This document shows positions 9,109-21,300 of a stretch of DNA of 64,000 nt, piece by piece. Both the position numbers and the translations under genes were made by a program. The DNA lies in assembly GCA_014268975.2 (NCBI GenBank), contig CP077096.1, positions 305,001-369,000 of the forward strand, in the 5' to 3' direction. Every line of letters begins with the position of its first letter. Within the stretch, counting starts at the first letter, position 1. The notes below the pieces were generated by a model. It saw only the letters and a program-made list of their open reading frames with translations. It was not told where the DNA came from and did no database searches. Source of the DNA: Pseudomonas wayambapalatensis. GTDB lineage: Bacteria > Pseudomonadota > Gammaproteobacteria > Pseudomonadales > Pseudomonadaceae.

Positions 9109-9870
9109 GTGCCATTGTCTTTTCCCCCGGCAAGCCGCACCATCGCTGCTTTGGACTGGTCTGGATGGGTGTTCGCAGTGGCGATACCTGGAATGCTCAA
9201 TTTGGCCGTGCGTCGCCTCGGCCTCGCCGTGCTGCTTGGCTGCCTGCTGCTGGGCGGCCTGCATGCGGATTGGGATTTCGCCCAGATCAGCCGCCGCGCG
9301 CAACAGCTGTACGGCCCGCTTGGTGCAGGGCAGGGGCGTATCGACGCCTGGCAGAACCTGATGGCCACGCAGAACCAGGGCAGCGAACTGGACAAACTGC
9401 AGGTGGTCAACCTGTTCTTCAACAAGCAGCTGCGCTATGTCGAGGACATCGACCTGTGGCATGAGGTCGATTACTGGGCCACGCCGGTCCAGTCGCTGAT
9501 CAAGGGTGCCGGCGATTGCGAGGACTACGCCATCGCCAAGTATTTCAGCCTGCGCCGCATGGGCGTGCCCGCCGAAAAACTGCGCATCACCTACGTCAAG
9601 GCGTTGCGCCTGAACCGGGCGCACATGGTCCTGACCTATTATTCAAGCCCACAGGCCCAGCCGCTGGTGCTCGACAGCCTGATGGACGCGATCAAGCCGG
9701 CCAGCCAGCGCAACGACCTGCTGCCAGTCTATGCCTTCAACGGCGAAGGTCTGTGGCTGTCCGGCGCCGGGGGCAACAAGAAGGTCGGCGACACCAAGCG
9801 CCTGTCACGCTGGCAGGACGTGCTGAAGAAAATGCAGGCCGAAGGGTTCCCGGCCGAACCGGTTTATTGA
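9109..9870 (+). CDS. lapG: Periplasmic cysteine protease LapG (adhesin-releasing)
   Basis: A bacterial transglutaminase-like cysteine protease (BTLCP, DUF920). The catalytic triad is visible: Cys137 in GAGDCEDYA, His172 in NRAHMVL and Asp189 in LVLDSL. LapG cleaves the N-terminal region of LapA and frees the adhesin from the cell when c-di-GMP is low. LapD sequesters it when c-di-GMP is high. The call starts at GTG 9109 (253 residues), close to the usual 250. An internal ATG at 9193 gives a cleaner signal peptide (MLNLAVRRLGLAVLLGCLLLG) and 225 residues. Neither start has a strong ribosome site. The gene ends 9 bases before lapD, so they form an operon. Confidence 0.93.
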   Translation: MPLSFPPASRTIAALDWSGWVFAVAIPGMLNLAVRRLGLAVLLGCLLLGGLHADWDFAQISRRAQQLYGPLGAGQGRIDAWQNLMATQNQGSELDKLQVVNLFFNKQLRYVEDIDLWHEVDYWATPVQSLIKGAGDCEDYAIAKYFSLRRMGVPAEKLRITYVKALRLNRAHMVLTYYSSPQAQPLVLDSLMDAIKPASQRNDLLPVYAFNGEGLWLSGAGGNKKVGDTKRLSRWQDVLKKMQAEGFPAEPVY

Positions 9871-9879
9871 GGAGCACAG

Positions 9880-11826
9880 ATGTCACTGTTCAAACAATTG
9901 TTGCTTGCCATATGCCTGCTCCTGACCATCGCCTTCAGCGGCAGCTTCATGGTCAGCCTGGAGAGTTCGCGCAGCCAGTACGTCAACCAGCTGCGCTCCC
10001 ACGCCCAGGATGCGGCGACGGCGCTGGCCTTGTCGCTCACACCGAACATCGATGATCCGGCGATGGTCGAGCTGATGGTCAGCTCGATTTTCGACAGCGG
10101 TTATTACTCGAGCATCAAGGTCATCGACCTGGACTCCAACGCCGTCCTCGTCGAGCGCCATGCCGAACCAGACAGCAATGGCGTGCCCCGCTGGTTCATC
10201 GGCCTGATCGGGCTGGAGCCGGCCGGCGGCGATGCCATTGTCAGCCGGGGCTGGCAGCAGGCTGCGCGGGTCGAGGTGATCAGCCACCCGATGTTCGCCC
10301 TGGCCAAGCTCTGGCAGAGTGCCCTGGGCAGCCTTGGCTGGTTGCTGCTGTGCGGGGTGGTGAGTGCGGTGCTGGGCGCACTGCTGTTGCGCCGCCAACT
10401 GCGGCCGCTGGACTACATGGTGGCGCAGTCCCACGCCATCGCCCGCCGTGAGTTCCTCAGCCTGCCCGAGCTGCCGCGTACGCCAGAACTGCGTCGGGTG
10501 GTGCAGGCGATGAACCAGATGGTCGAGAAGCTCAAGGCACTGTTCACCGAACAGGCCGAGCGCAGCGAAAAGCTGCGCAGCGAGTCGTACCAGGACAGCC
10601 TCACGGGGCTGGCCAACCGGCGCTACTTCGAAATGCAGTTGAACACGCGTGTCAGCAACCTCGAAGAGGCCCGAGCCGGTTACCTGCTGTTGCTGCGGGT
10701 GCAGGACCTGGCCGGCCTCAACGCCCGCCTGGGCGGCCAGCGCACCGACCAGTTGCTGCAGGCGGTGGGCGAGCAGTTGCGGCGCACATGCGCCAGCTAT
10801 CCGGAAACCAAGGACTTGATCACCCGCAGCCGCGGTGGCGAGTTTGCCGTACTGGCGCCGGGGATGGTGCATGAGGAGGCAGTGCAACTGGCACAGGCCC
10901 TTGAGGCGACCTTGCAGAGTCTGCATGTGACGGGGGCCAGCGATGTCGACCCGGTGGCCTGTATCGGGTTGGCGCCGTTCAGCCCTGGGGATGCACCGCA
11001 AGCATTGTTGAAGCTGGCCGACGAGGCGTTGGCACGTGCCGAGAGCCAACCGGAGCCGGGCTGGGTCTGCCTGGAGCAGGGCGCCGCGGCCCAGGCTGCC
11101 GACAGCCATCACGCCTGGCATTCACGCCTTGACCAGGCGCTGGACAAGGGACAGTTCGAACTGTTCTTCCAGCCCGTGGTGGATTGCCAGGCGCCAGAGC
11201 GTGTCCTGCACTTCAAGGTGATTTCGCGTCTGCACGATGGACAGGGTGAGGCGCTCGCCGCCGGGCGCTTCCTGCCTTGGCTCGAGCGCTTCGGCTGGAT
11301 GCCACGGCTCGACCTGCTGGTGCTGGAGAACGTGTTGCGGCATCTGCAGCAGCATGGCGAGTCGCTGGCGCTGAACCTTTCCGCCGCCACTCTGGCCGAT
11401 GCCAAGGCGTTGCAGCGAGTCTACGAGCTGCTGGGGCAGCATGCGGCATTGGGGCCCAGGTTGACCTTCGAGATCGGCGAGGAGCAACTGCCAGAGCAGG
11501 CACAGCTGGAGAAACTGACCCGCCACCTGCACAGGCTCGGTTTCGGTCTGGCGCTGCAGCGCTTCGGCGGGCGCTTCAGCATGATCGGCAACCTGGCTCA
11601 CCTTGGGTTGGCGTACCTGAAGATCGATGGCGGTTATATCCGCAGCATCGACCAGGAGCGGCACAAGCGGCTGTTCATCGAAGCGATCCAGGGGGCAGCG
11701 CACAGCATCGACCTGCCGTTGATCGCCGAACGTGTGGAGACGGAAGGGGAGCTGCAGGTGCTGCGCGAGATGGGCGTGCAGGGAATCCAGGGGCAATTGG
11801 TTGGAGAGCCAGCGCCCTGGAAATGA
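9880..11826 (+). CDS. lapD: c-di-GMP effector LapD, inner-membrane regulator of LapG
   Basis: A 648-residue membrane receptor. A first membrane helix (about 7-25) and a second (about 150-172) flank the periplasmic domain that captures LapG. A HAMP-like linker follows (RRQLRPLDYMVAQ). The degenerate GGDEF domain reads RGGEF near 318, and the degenerate EAL domain has KVI (446-448) in place of EAL. Both are therefore catalytically dead, as in known LapD, and the EAL-like domain binds c-di-GMP. Binding is relayed outward so that the periplasmic domain holds LapG and protects LapA. A GAGGAG ribosome site precedes the ATG. It converges with a small hypothetical gene 21 bases downstream. Confidence 0.95.
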   Translation: MSLFKQLLLAICLLLTIAFSGSFMVSLESSRSQYVNQLRSHAQDAATALALSLTPNIDDPAMVELMVSSIFDSGYYSSIKVIDLDSNAVLVERHAEPDSNGVPRWFIGLIGLEPAGGDAIVSRGWQQAARVEVISHPMFALAKLWQSALGSLGWLLLCGVVSAVLGALLLRRQLRPLDYMVAQSHAIARREFLSLPELPRTPELRRVVQAMNQMVEKLKALFTEQAERSEKLRSESYQDSLTGLANRRYFEMQLNTRVSNLEEARAGYLLLLRVQDLAGLNARLGGQRTDQLLQAVGEQLRRTCASYPETKDLITRSRGGEFAVLAPGMVHEEAVQLAQALEATLQSLHVTGASDVDPVACIGLAPFSPGDAPQALLKLADEALARAESQPEPGWVCLEQGAAAQAADSHHAWHSRLDQALDKGQFELFFQPVVDCQAPERVLHFKVISRLHDGQGEALAAGRFLPWLERFGWMPRLDLLVLENVLRHLQQHGESLALNLSAATLADAKALQRVYELLGQHAALGPRLTFEIGEEQLPEQAQLEKLTRHLHRLGFGLALQRFGGRFSMIGNLAHLGLAYLKIDGGYIRSIDQERHKRLFIEAIQGAAHSIDLPLIAERVETEGELQVLREMGVQGIQGQLVGEPAPWK

Positions 11827-11847
11827 GGGCGCTGTATCCGCAGATCC

Positions 11848-12189
11848 TCAGATCAACCCGCCCTCTTCATCGTCTTCGATCAGGTTGTTCAGGCTTCCCA
11901 ACGCCTTGCGCGCGGTGGAACGGCTGAGCAGTTTGGCCTGGGCACCAGGGGGCAGGTCGGTGATGCTGAACACGCCCTTGGCGGTCAACACCTCGATCAA
12001 GTCCTCGAGCACACGGATCATGTCCAGATCGCTCTGCTTGAGCTGCTTGAGACTGTTCTCCACGACATCATCGGCGAACCATTCCTGGATTTCGGTATGG
12101 TCGGCCGGCAGCGTGTCGGTGTGCTCGGCAAAGGCAGCTGCTTCTACCCGCAGCAACTGGCCGTTGGCATCGCGTTGCACGTAGAACAT
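11848..12189 (-). CDS. Conserved hypothetical protein (Pseudomonas small acidic protein)
   Basis: A 113-residue soluble, acidic protein, starting MFYVQRD with QLLRVEAAAF, then helices rich in Glu/Asp/Leu and an acidic tail (LIEDDEEGG). I know similar Pseudomonas proteins that databases call tryptophan synthase subunit beta. Nothing here resembles TrpB, so that name should not be used. The ATG at 12189 has a GAGGG ribosome site. A GTG at 12207 with AAGGA is an alternative that adds six residues. It sits between lapD and lapA and has no known role in the Lap system. Confidence 0.75.
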   Translation of the reverse strand: MFYVQRDANGQLLRVEAAAFAEHTDTLPADHTEIQEWFADDVVENSLKQLKQSDLDMIRVLEDLIEVLTAKGVFSITDLPPGAQAKLLSRSTARKALGSLNNLIEDDEEGGLI

Positions 12190-12310
12190 GGCATCGACCC
12201 TCGTCACGATGATTCCTTTTTGGTTGTCAGCAGCATAGGCAAAGTTCAGCAGGCCTGCCGGGCCTGGCAGGCGAGTATGCGCCGTGAGGCGACGGCAGGA
12301 AAGCGCCGCA

Positions 12311-12340
12311 CCCCCGGCGGCCGGTAAAAGCCGCCAGGGG
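12311..12340 (-). terminator. Hairpin after lapA, possible terminator
   Basis: CCCCCGGCGGC and GCCGCCAGGGG can form a strong GC stem with one bulge around a GGTAAAA-type loop, 9 bases past the lapA stop. The usual T tract is missing. Confidence 0.4.
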
Positions 12341-12348
12341 CGTGGGCA

Positions 12349-15300
12349 TCAGCTGTTGGAGTTGTCGATCTTGATGGTCGGGTCGGCGCCACTGATCAAC
12401 GAGTTGATCGTGGTGTTCGACCAGTTCACGCCCTCGAGCTTGATGGTCACGTCAGCGTTGGCCAGGCCGCCGGCGGCATTGAGTTTGCCTTCGGTGCTGA
12501 CCTGCAGGGTCGACTCACCGTTCACGGTGGTGATCTTAAGGAAGTTGTCGATGGTGCTGGCCTTCTCGCCCTGCAGCAGGTCGCGCAGGTCGAGGCGGTC
12601 GCCCTCGGTGGCCTTGAAGTCCTTGATCACGTCGTTGCCCAGGTCGCCGGCCTTCCACACGAAGGTGTCGGCACCGGTACCACCGATGAGGATGTCATCA
12701 CCCTTGCCACCGATCAGCACGTCGTTGCCAGCACCGCCAATGAGGATGTCGTTGCCTTCACCGCCCAGCAGCGTGTCGTTGCCGGTGCCGCCGAGCAGGA
12801 TGTCGTTGCCCCGACCGCCGTCGATGTAGTCGTCGCCACCCTGGCCGAAGATGATGTCGTCGCCATCGCCGCCCATCAGCGTGTCGTTGCCGTCGTTGCT
12901 GCGCGAGATGTCGAACTCGGTGTAGTGCTCGGTCACGTACTTGTGCATTGCCCGTGCATCTACATCGCCCGCATCGACGCCCAGCTTGTTGGCGACATAA
13001 CCGCGGATCGCATCGACACCGGTACCTGCGACCGAGTCGAAGGTGACCAGGTCACCGAAGATGATGTCGTTGCCGTCACCGCCGTTGACCGTATCGTTAC
13101 CCGGCTGGGTGACCTCGGTGTGACCGAGGATGGCTTCGGCCAGTTTGCTCGGGTCGATGTTGGTCTGTGGCTTGCCATCGGTGTCGAACGGCTTGAGATC
13201 GTTGGTCTTGATATCGCTGTTCAGGCCGATGGCCTCGACCTGCGACAGACCCGACAGCAGCTTGAAGGCGGCGGTCGAGTCGTTCATGGTCGCGGTCGTG
13301 GTATCGGAGCCGTTACCGGCGCGGGTGGACAGTTCATAGCCACCGTTACCTTCGGCACGCACATCGCCGCTGGTGGTCACGTTCCAGCTGCCCCAGGAGT
13401 AGGTCTGGACGGTCAGCTTGCCGGTGCTGTCTATGGTTATGTAGTTGGTGTTGTCCAGGTACTTGGAGATCGTATTGCCTGGTTTCCAGTTGTTCGCCGT
13501 CAGGAAGCTGTCCAGCGTGGTGCTGGTGTTGCCCAGGGTCGGGTTGCCGCGCTCGCTGGTCTGGTAGTAGGTCGGCTTGCCGTCGGTGACGAAGAACGTC
13601 TGGTTGCTGCCGGTGTTGCCAGCATTCTGGAGGTTCTGGAACCAGTTGGCGGTGGTCTTGAAGGCGTCCTCGTAGTTGGTGCCGCCGTTGGAGTTCAGCG
13701 TCTTCAGGGCGTTGAGCAGGGTCTGCAGGCCGGCATCGTTGAGGGTCACCGAGACCGAGGATTTCACCTGGCTGGCGAAGTCCACGAGCAGGATGTTCAC
13801 GGTACCGGACTGGTCGCCCTTGACGCTGGCGGCCAGGGTCTTGAACACCGACTCCAGCGACTGCTTCGCCGCATCCACGCCAGACGAGCCCATGCTGCCC
13901 GAGGTGTCGACGATGAAGGCGATGTTGTAGTTCTGACCTGGCACCACGTGCAGGCCGACCACGTCGGCGACGACGATATCGTTGCCATCGGTACCGGTGA
14001 AGCTGTCGCCTTCCGACGTCAGGTTGCTGGTGTTGTAGGTCTGCGGGTACACCGTGACCTTGATGGTGCCTTCGTTGGTCGCGGTGCTGCCGCCAACGCT
14101 TTCGGTGGACGTGGAGCTGACCTTCACATCGAATTGGCCGCTGTAGTAGGTCGGTGGCTTGATTGCCAGGCTGCCCAGGTTCCAGCCGGTGACGTCCACC
14201 GCGCTGCTACCGACGGTGAGGCTATGGCCTGCGTTATCGCTGATCACCGAGCCCGCCGGGATGCCGCTGAGTTTCACGCTCAGGGTTTCCGAGCCGTCGG
14301 TGTCGGTCAGGTTGGTGTTGATGCCGACCAGCTTGACGGGGGCGCCATTCTCACGACCTTCGTTGAGCTTGTAGCCGTCGTAGTAACCCTGGCCGTTGCT
14401 GCCGTGCAGTTCGGAAACGGTCAGGCCGGCATTGGTCATCGCCCCGAGGTTCGGGTACATCGGGATGGTCGAGCTGTTCAGGTCGGTGACCGCGCCGTTG
14501 CCCACCTTGATGTTGATGTCCAGGCTGCCTGGGCCGGCCTGGTTGGCGTTGTAGATCTCCAGGGTGTAGTAGCCGCTGGTGGTCGGCGTGTAGCTGCCGG
14601 TGATGGCGCCACTGGCGTTGCCCCAGGTGCCGCTGGCGACGTTCTTGCCGCCGATCACGATCTGCAGGCTGTCGTCGGCCGTGCCGCTGAAGGTGTAGGT
14701 CTTGCCGGCTTCCAGATAGATCAGGCCGGAGGTCTTCGAGCCGGTGCCCGGGGTCACGGTGGCGGTGGTATCGACCGTGGTGACCTGCTCGCTCTTGCTG
14801 GCGTTGCCGGAGTTGGCGAACACGTTCTTGAGCTGGTCGCCGGTGATGCCGTTGCCGTTGTTGCCCAGGCCGTTGAGGCTGTTCCAGGTTTCCTTGGTCA
14901 GACCGATCGAGTTGACGTTGTTGTTGCCGATCGACAGGTCAGGCCTGTCGGCGACCGGCGTGATATCGACCTTCATGGTCACTTCGCTGCCGGTGTTGGT
15001 GCCATCGTTTGGCTTGTACTTGATCTGTGCGTAGTCGGCCTGCTTGTTGCCCACGCCGCTGCCACCATAGCCATCTGCGCCCGACTGGTTGGCCAGCGGC
15101 ACGAACTTGAGCTTGCCGGCGGCGATGTCGGCCTGGCTGATGGTCTGGTTGAGCGACACGTCGACCCACGAAGTGCCGTTGAAGAACTTCAGGTTGCCCA
15201 GATCCGGCAGCTTGCTGATGGTCACGCCCAGGCCGGTGTTGCCATCGGCGTCGGTGACCTTGAAGTCGCCCCACTGGAACACGTAGTCGGTGTCTTCGGT

Positions 15301-18300
15301 GCCCGTTACGGCGCCGCCTGGCGATACCGGCATGTGGTCGTTGTCGATGATCGTGGTGGTGACGCTCGACTTGCTCGGGTTGACCTGCAGGTTTTCGAAG
15401 CCGCCGCCGCTGACACCGCTGATCTGGACGGTGAAGTTCTCCGAGCCTTCGACGAGTTGGTCATCAATGGTCTTGATGTCGAAGGTGGCGGTGCTGCTGC
15501 CAGCCGGGATCTTCACGGTGACCACGCCGGTGTAGTCCTGGCCGTTGGTGGCGGTGCCACTGTAGCTCAGGGTGACAGTGACCTCGGTCTTGGACGGATT
15601 GGTCAGGGTCAGGGTGTAGTGCGCGGTGTCGCCTTCGGTCACCGACGTGTCGCCGCTGATGCCCACGGTGGTCAGGTCGCCCTGGCCGCTCGGCTCGTCG
15701 GTGACGGTGGTGGTGACGGTATTGCTGCCAAGGGTCAGCTTCTCGAAGTTGTCGCCGCCGGTGACCGATTCGATCTTGTTGACGATCGGTGCCTGGCCGC
15801 CGACATAGACGTCGTCCTTGGCGGTGATGGTGAAGGTGCCAGTGGCGCTGCCAGCCGGCACGGTGACCTTGGTGCCGTCGCTCAGGGTGAACACCAGGCC
15901 GCTGTGGCCGGTGACCGACAGGCCCTGGGCGTTGGTCAGGGTGACGGTGTAGGTGACCTGGCCGCCTTCGGTGACAGTGGTCTTGTCAGCAGACAGCGTT
16001 GCAACGACTTCGCTGATGGTGTCGGTGATCTGCACGGTGGCCGAACCACCGAGCTCCAGATTCTCGAAGGTCTTGCCCGGAACGGTGGCGTCGCTGATGC
16101 CCACGGTCAGGGAACCCGAGTCTTTGAAGACGTCATCGCCCTGGGCTGGCGCCTTGTATTCGACCTGCGTCTGGCCCGCGGCGATGGTGACCTTGTCGCC
16201 ATTGCTCAGGGTGACGGTGAGCGGACGATCCAGCGGCTGGTTCACTTTGACGGTGAACGACGGCTGCTGGGCTTCGTTCACATCGCCATTGCTGACGATG
16301 GTGACCGAGACCTTGTCGCCTTGGTTACCTGCACCCGGGGTGCCGGTGCCGGGCTCGTCGGTGACAGAGGTGGTGACAGTATTACTGCCGAGGGTCAGCT
16401 TCTCGAAGTTGTCGCCACCGGTGACGGACTCGATCTTGTTGACGATGTTCGGCTGGCCACCGACGTACACGTCGTCTTTCGCGGTGATGGTGAAGGTGCC
16501 AGTGGCGCTGCCCGCTGGAACGGTGACTTTGGTGCCGTCGCTCAGGGTGAACACCAAGCCGTTGTGGCCGGTAACCGACAGGCCTTGGGCGTTGGTCAGG
16601 GTGACGGTGTAGGTGACCTGGCCGCCTTCGGTGACAGTGGTCTTGTCAGCAGACAGCGTTGCAACGACTTCGCTGATGGTGTCGGTGATCTGCACGGTGG
16701 CCGAACCACCGAGCTCCAGATTCTCGAAGGTCTTGCCCGGAACGGTGGCGTCGCTGATGCCCACGGTCAGGGAACCCGAGTCTTTGAAGACGTCATCGCC
16801 CTGGGCTGGCGCCTTGTATTCGACCTGCGTCTGGCCCGCGGCGATGGTGACCTTGTCGCCATTGCTCAGGGTGACGGTGAGCGGACGATCCAGCGGCTGG
16901 TTCACTTTGACGGTGAACGACGGCTGCTGGGCTTCGTTCACATCGCCATTGCTGACGATGGTGACCGAGACCTTGTCGCCTTGGTTACCTGCACCCGGGG
17001 TGCCGGTGCCGGGCTCGTCGGTGACAGAGGTGGTGACAGTATTACTGCCGAGGGTCAGCTTCTCGAAGTTGTCGCCACCGGTGACGGACTCGATCTTGTT
17101 GACGATGTTCGGCTGGCCACCGACGTACACGTCGTCTTTCGCGGTGATGGTGAAGGTGCCAGTGGCGCTGCCCGCTGGAACGGTGACTTTGGTGCCGTCG
17201 CTCAGGGTGAACACCAAGCCGTTGTGGCCGGTAACCGACAGGCCTTGGGCGTTGGTCAGGGTGACGGTGTAGGTGACCTGGCCGCCTTCGGTGACAGTGG
17301 TCTTGTCAGCAGACAGCGTTGCAACGACTTCGCTGATGGTGTCGGTGATCTGCACGGTGGCCGAACCACCGAGCTCCAGATTCTCGAAGGTCTTGCCCGG
17401 AACGGTGGCGTCGCTGATGCCCACGGTCAGGGAACCCGAGTCTTTGAAGACGTCATCGCCCTGGGCTGGCGCCTTGTATTCGACCTGCGTCTGGCCCGCG
17501 GCGATGGTGACCTTGTCGCCATTGCTCAGGGTGACGGTGAGCGGACGATCCAGCGGCTGGTTCACTTTGACGGTGAACGACGGCTGCTGGGCTTCGTTCA
17601 CATCGCCATTGCTGACGATGGTGACCGAGACCTTGTCGCCTTGGTTACCTGCACCCGGGGTGCCGGTGCCGGGCTCGTCGGTGACAGAGGTGGTGACAGT
17701 ATTACTGCCGAGGGTCAGCTTCTCGAAGTTGTCGCCACCGGTGACGGACTCGATCTTGTTGACGATGTTCGGCTGGCCACCGACGTACACGTCATCTTTC
17801 GCGGTGATGGTGAAGGTGCCGGTGGCGCTGCCCGCTGGAACGGTGACTTTGGTGCCGTCGCTCAGGGTGAACACCAAGCCGTTGTGGCCGGTAACCGACA
17901 GGCCCTGGGCGTTGGTCAGGGTGACAGTGTAGGTGACCTGGCCACCTTCGCTGACGGTGGTTTTGTCGGCGCTGAGGGTCGCTACTACTTCGCTGATGGT
18001 GTCAGCGATCTGCACGGTGGCCGAACCACCGAGCTCCAGGTTTTCGAAGGTCTTGCCTGGAACGGTGGCGTCACTGATGCCCACGGTCAGGGAGCCCGAG
18101 TCTTTGAAGACATCATCGCCCTGGGCCGGTGCCTTGTATTCAACTTGGGTCTGGCCCGCAGCGATGGTGACCTTGTCGCCATTGCTCAAGGTAACGGTCA
18201 GCGGACGATCCAGTGGCTGATTCACTTTGACAGTGAACGATGGCTGCTGATCTTCGGTGACATTGCCGTTGCTGACGATGGTGACGGAGACCTTGTCGCC

Positions 18301-21300
18301 TTCGTTGCCGGTGCCCGGAGTACCAGTGCCCGGTTCATCGGTGACGTCAGTTTTCACTTCGCCCTGACTCAAGGTCAGTTTTTCGAAGTTGTCGGCGCCA
18401 GTGACGGATTCCAGCTTGTTCACGATCGATGGCTGACCGCCAACGTACACGTCGTCCGGTGCGTGGATGGTGATAGTGCCGGTGGCGCTGCCAGCCGGAA
18501 CGGTCACTTTGGTGCCATCCGAAAGAGTGAAGGTCAGGCCGCCGTGGCCTTTGACATCCAGACCTTGGGCGTTGGTCAGGGTAACGGTGTAAGTGATCTC
18601 GCCGCCTTCGCTGACAGTGGTTTTGTCAGCAGTCAGGGTGGCGACAACTTCACTTTCGGTGTCAGCGATCTGAACAGTTGCCGAACCACCGAGCTCGAGG
18701 TTTTCGAAGGTCTTGCCCGGTACGGTGGCATCGGTGATGCCAACAGTCAGAGAACCCGAATCCTTGAAGACGTCATCACCTTGTGCCGGTGCCTTGTACT
18801 CAACCTGAGTCTGGCCGGCCGCGATGGTGACTTTGTCGCCATTGCTCAAGGTAACGGTGAGCGGACGATCCAGCGGCTGGTTCACTTTGACAGTGAAGCT
18901 TGGCTGCTGGTCTTCGGTGACATTGCCATTGCTGACGATGGTGACGGAAACCTTGTCACCCTCGTTGCCAGTACCCGGAGTGCCAGTGCCTGGCTCGTCT
19001 GTCACCGTGGTGGTGACGGTGTTGTCGCCGAGGGTCAGCTTCTCGAAGTTGTCGCCGCCGGTGACGGACTCGATCTTGTTGACGATGTTCGGCTGGCCAC
19101 CGACGTAGACGTCGTCCTTGGCGGTGATGGTGAAGGTGCCAGTAGCACTGCCCGCCGGAACGGTAACCTTGGTGCCATCGCTCAGGGTGAATACCAGACC
19201 GCCATGGCCGGTGACAGACAGACCTTGGGCGTTGGTCAGGGTAACGGTGTAGGTCACCTGACCGCCTTCGCTGACGGTGGTCTTGTCGGCGCTGAGGGTG
19301 GCGACTACTTCGCTGATGGTGTCAGCGATCTGAACGGTCGCCGAACCACCCAGTTCAAGGTTCTCGAAGGTCTTGCCCGGAACGGTGGCGTCACTGATGC
19401 CCACGGTCAGGGAGCCCGAGTCTTTGAAGACATCATCGCCCTGGGCCGGTGCCTTGTATTCAACTTGGGTCTGGCCCGCAGCGATGGTGACTTTGTCGCC
19501 ATTGCTCAAGGTAACGGTCAGCGGACGGTCCAGTGGCTGGTTCACTTTGACAGTGAAGCTTGGCTGCTGGTCTTCGGTGACATTGCCATTGCTGACGATG
19601 GTGACGGAAACCTTGTCACCCTCGTTGCCAGTACCCGGAGTGCCAGTGCCTGGCTCGTCTGTCACCGTGGTGGTGACGGTGTTGTCGCCGAGGGTCAGCT
19701 TCTCGAAGTTGTCTGCGCCAATAACGCCTTCCAGCTTGTTCACGATCGCTGGCTGGCCACCGACGTACACGTCGTCCGGTGCGTGGATGGTGATGGTGCC
19801 GGTGGCACTGCCCGCCGGAACGGTGACTTTGGTGCCATCCGAAAGAGTGAAGGTCAGACCGCCGTGACCCTTGACGTCAAGGCCTTGGGCGTTGGTCAGG
19901 GTGACGGTGTAGGTGATCTCGCCGCCTTCAGACACAGTGGTTTTGTCTGCAGTCAGGGTGGCGACAACTTCACTTTCGGTATCGGCGATCTGAACGGTGG
20001 CCGAGCCACCCAGTTCCAGATTCTCGAAGGTCTTGCCCGGTACGGTTGCATCGCTGATGCCAACGGTGAGCGAGCCCGAGTCTTTGAAGACGTCATCGCC
20101 CTGAGCTGGAGCTTTGTACTCAACCTGGGTCTGGCCCGCAGCGATGGTGACCTTGTCGCCATTGCTCAGGGTGACAGTCAGCGGACGATCCAGCGGCTGG
20201 TTCACTTTGACAGTGAACGACGGCTGCTGATCTTCGGTGACATTGCCATTGCTGACGATGGTGACGGAGACCTTGTCGCCTTCGTTGCCGGTGCCCGGAG
20301 TACCAGTGCCCGGTTCATCGGTGACGTCAGTTTTCACTTCGCCCTGACTCAAGGTCAGTTTTTCGAAGTTGTCGGCGCCAGTGACGGACTCCAGCTTGTT
20401 CACGATTGCTGGCTGGCCACCGACGTACACGTCGTCCGGTGCGTGGATGGTGATGGTGCCGGTAGCGCTGCCTGCCGGAACGGTCACTTTGGTGCCGTCG
20501 CTGAGGGTGAAGACCAGGCCGTTATGGCCGGTAACCGAGAGACCTTGGGCGTTGGTCAGGGTAACGGTGTAAGTGATCTCGCCGCCTTCGCTGACAGTGG
20601 TTTTGTCTGCAGTCAGGTTGGCGACAACTTCACTTTCGGTATCGGCGATCTGAACGGTGGCCGAGCCACCCAGTTCCAGATTCTCGAAGGTCTTGCCCGG
20701 TACGGTTGCATCGCTGATGCCAACGGTGAGCGAACCCGAGTCTTTGAAGACGTCATCGCCCTGAGCTGGAGCTTTGTACTCAACCTGGGTTTGGCCCGCA
20801 GCGATGGTGACTTTGTCGCCGTTGCTCAAGGTGACAGTCAGCGGACGATCCAGCGGCTGGTTCACTTTTACGGTGAACGACGGCTGCTGATCTTCGGTGA
20901 CATTGCCGTTGCTGACGATGGTGACGGAGACCTTGTCGCCTTCGTTGCCGGTGCCTGGAGTACCAGTGCCTGGCTCATCGGTGACGTCAGTTTTCACTTC
21001 GCCCTGACCCAGAGTCAGTTTCTCGAAGTTATCCGCGCCAGTAACGCCTTCCAGCTTGTTCACGATCGCTGGCTGGCCACCGACGTACACATCGTCCGGT
21101 GCGTGAATGGTGATGGTGCCTGTTGCACTGCCCGCCGGAACGGTCACTTTGGTGCCGTCGCTGAGGGTGAACACCAAGCCGTTATGGCCGGTAACCGAGA
21201 GACCTTGGGCGTTGGTCAGGGTAACGGTGTAAGTGATCTCGCCGCCTTCGCTGACAGTGGTTTTGTCAGCAGTCAGGGTGGCGACAACCTCACTTTCGGT

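Noticed and set aside
9880..11826. LapD as an active diguanylate cyclase or phosphodiesterase
   Set aside because: Both motifs are degenerate (RGGEF, KVI), as expected for a c-di-GMP receptor.
11848..12189. Tryptophan synthase beta subunit
   Set aside because: This name is used for similar proteins, but the sequence has none of the TrpB features and is far too short.
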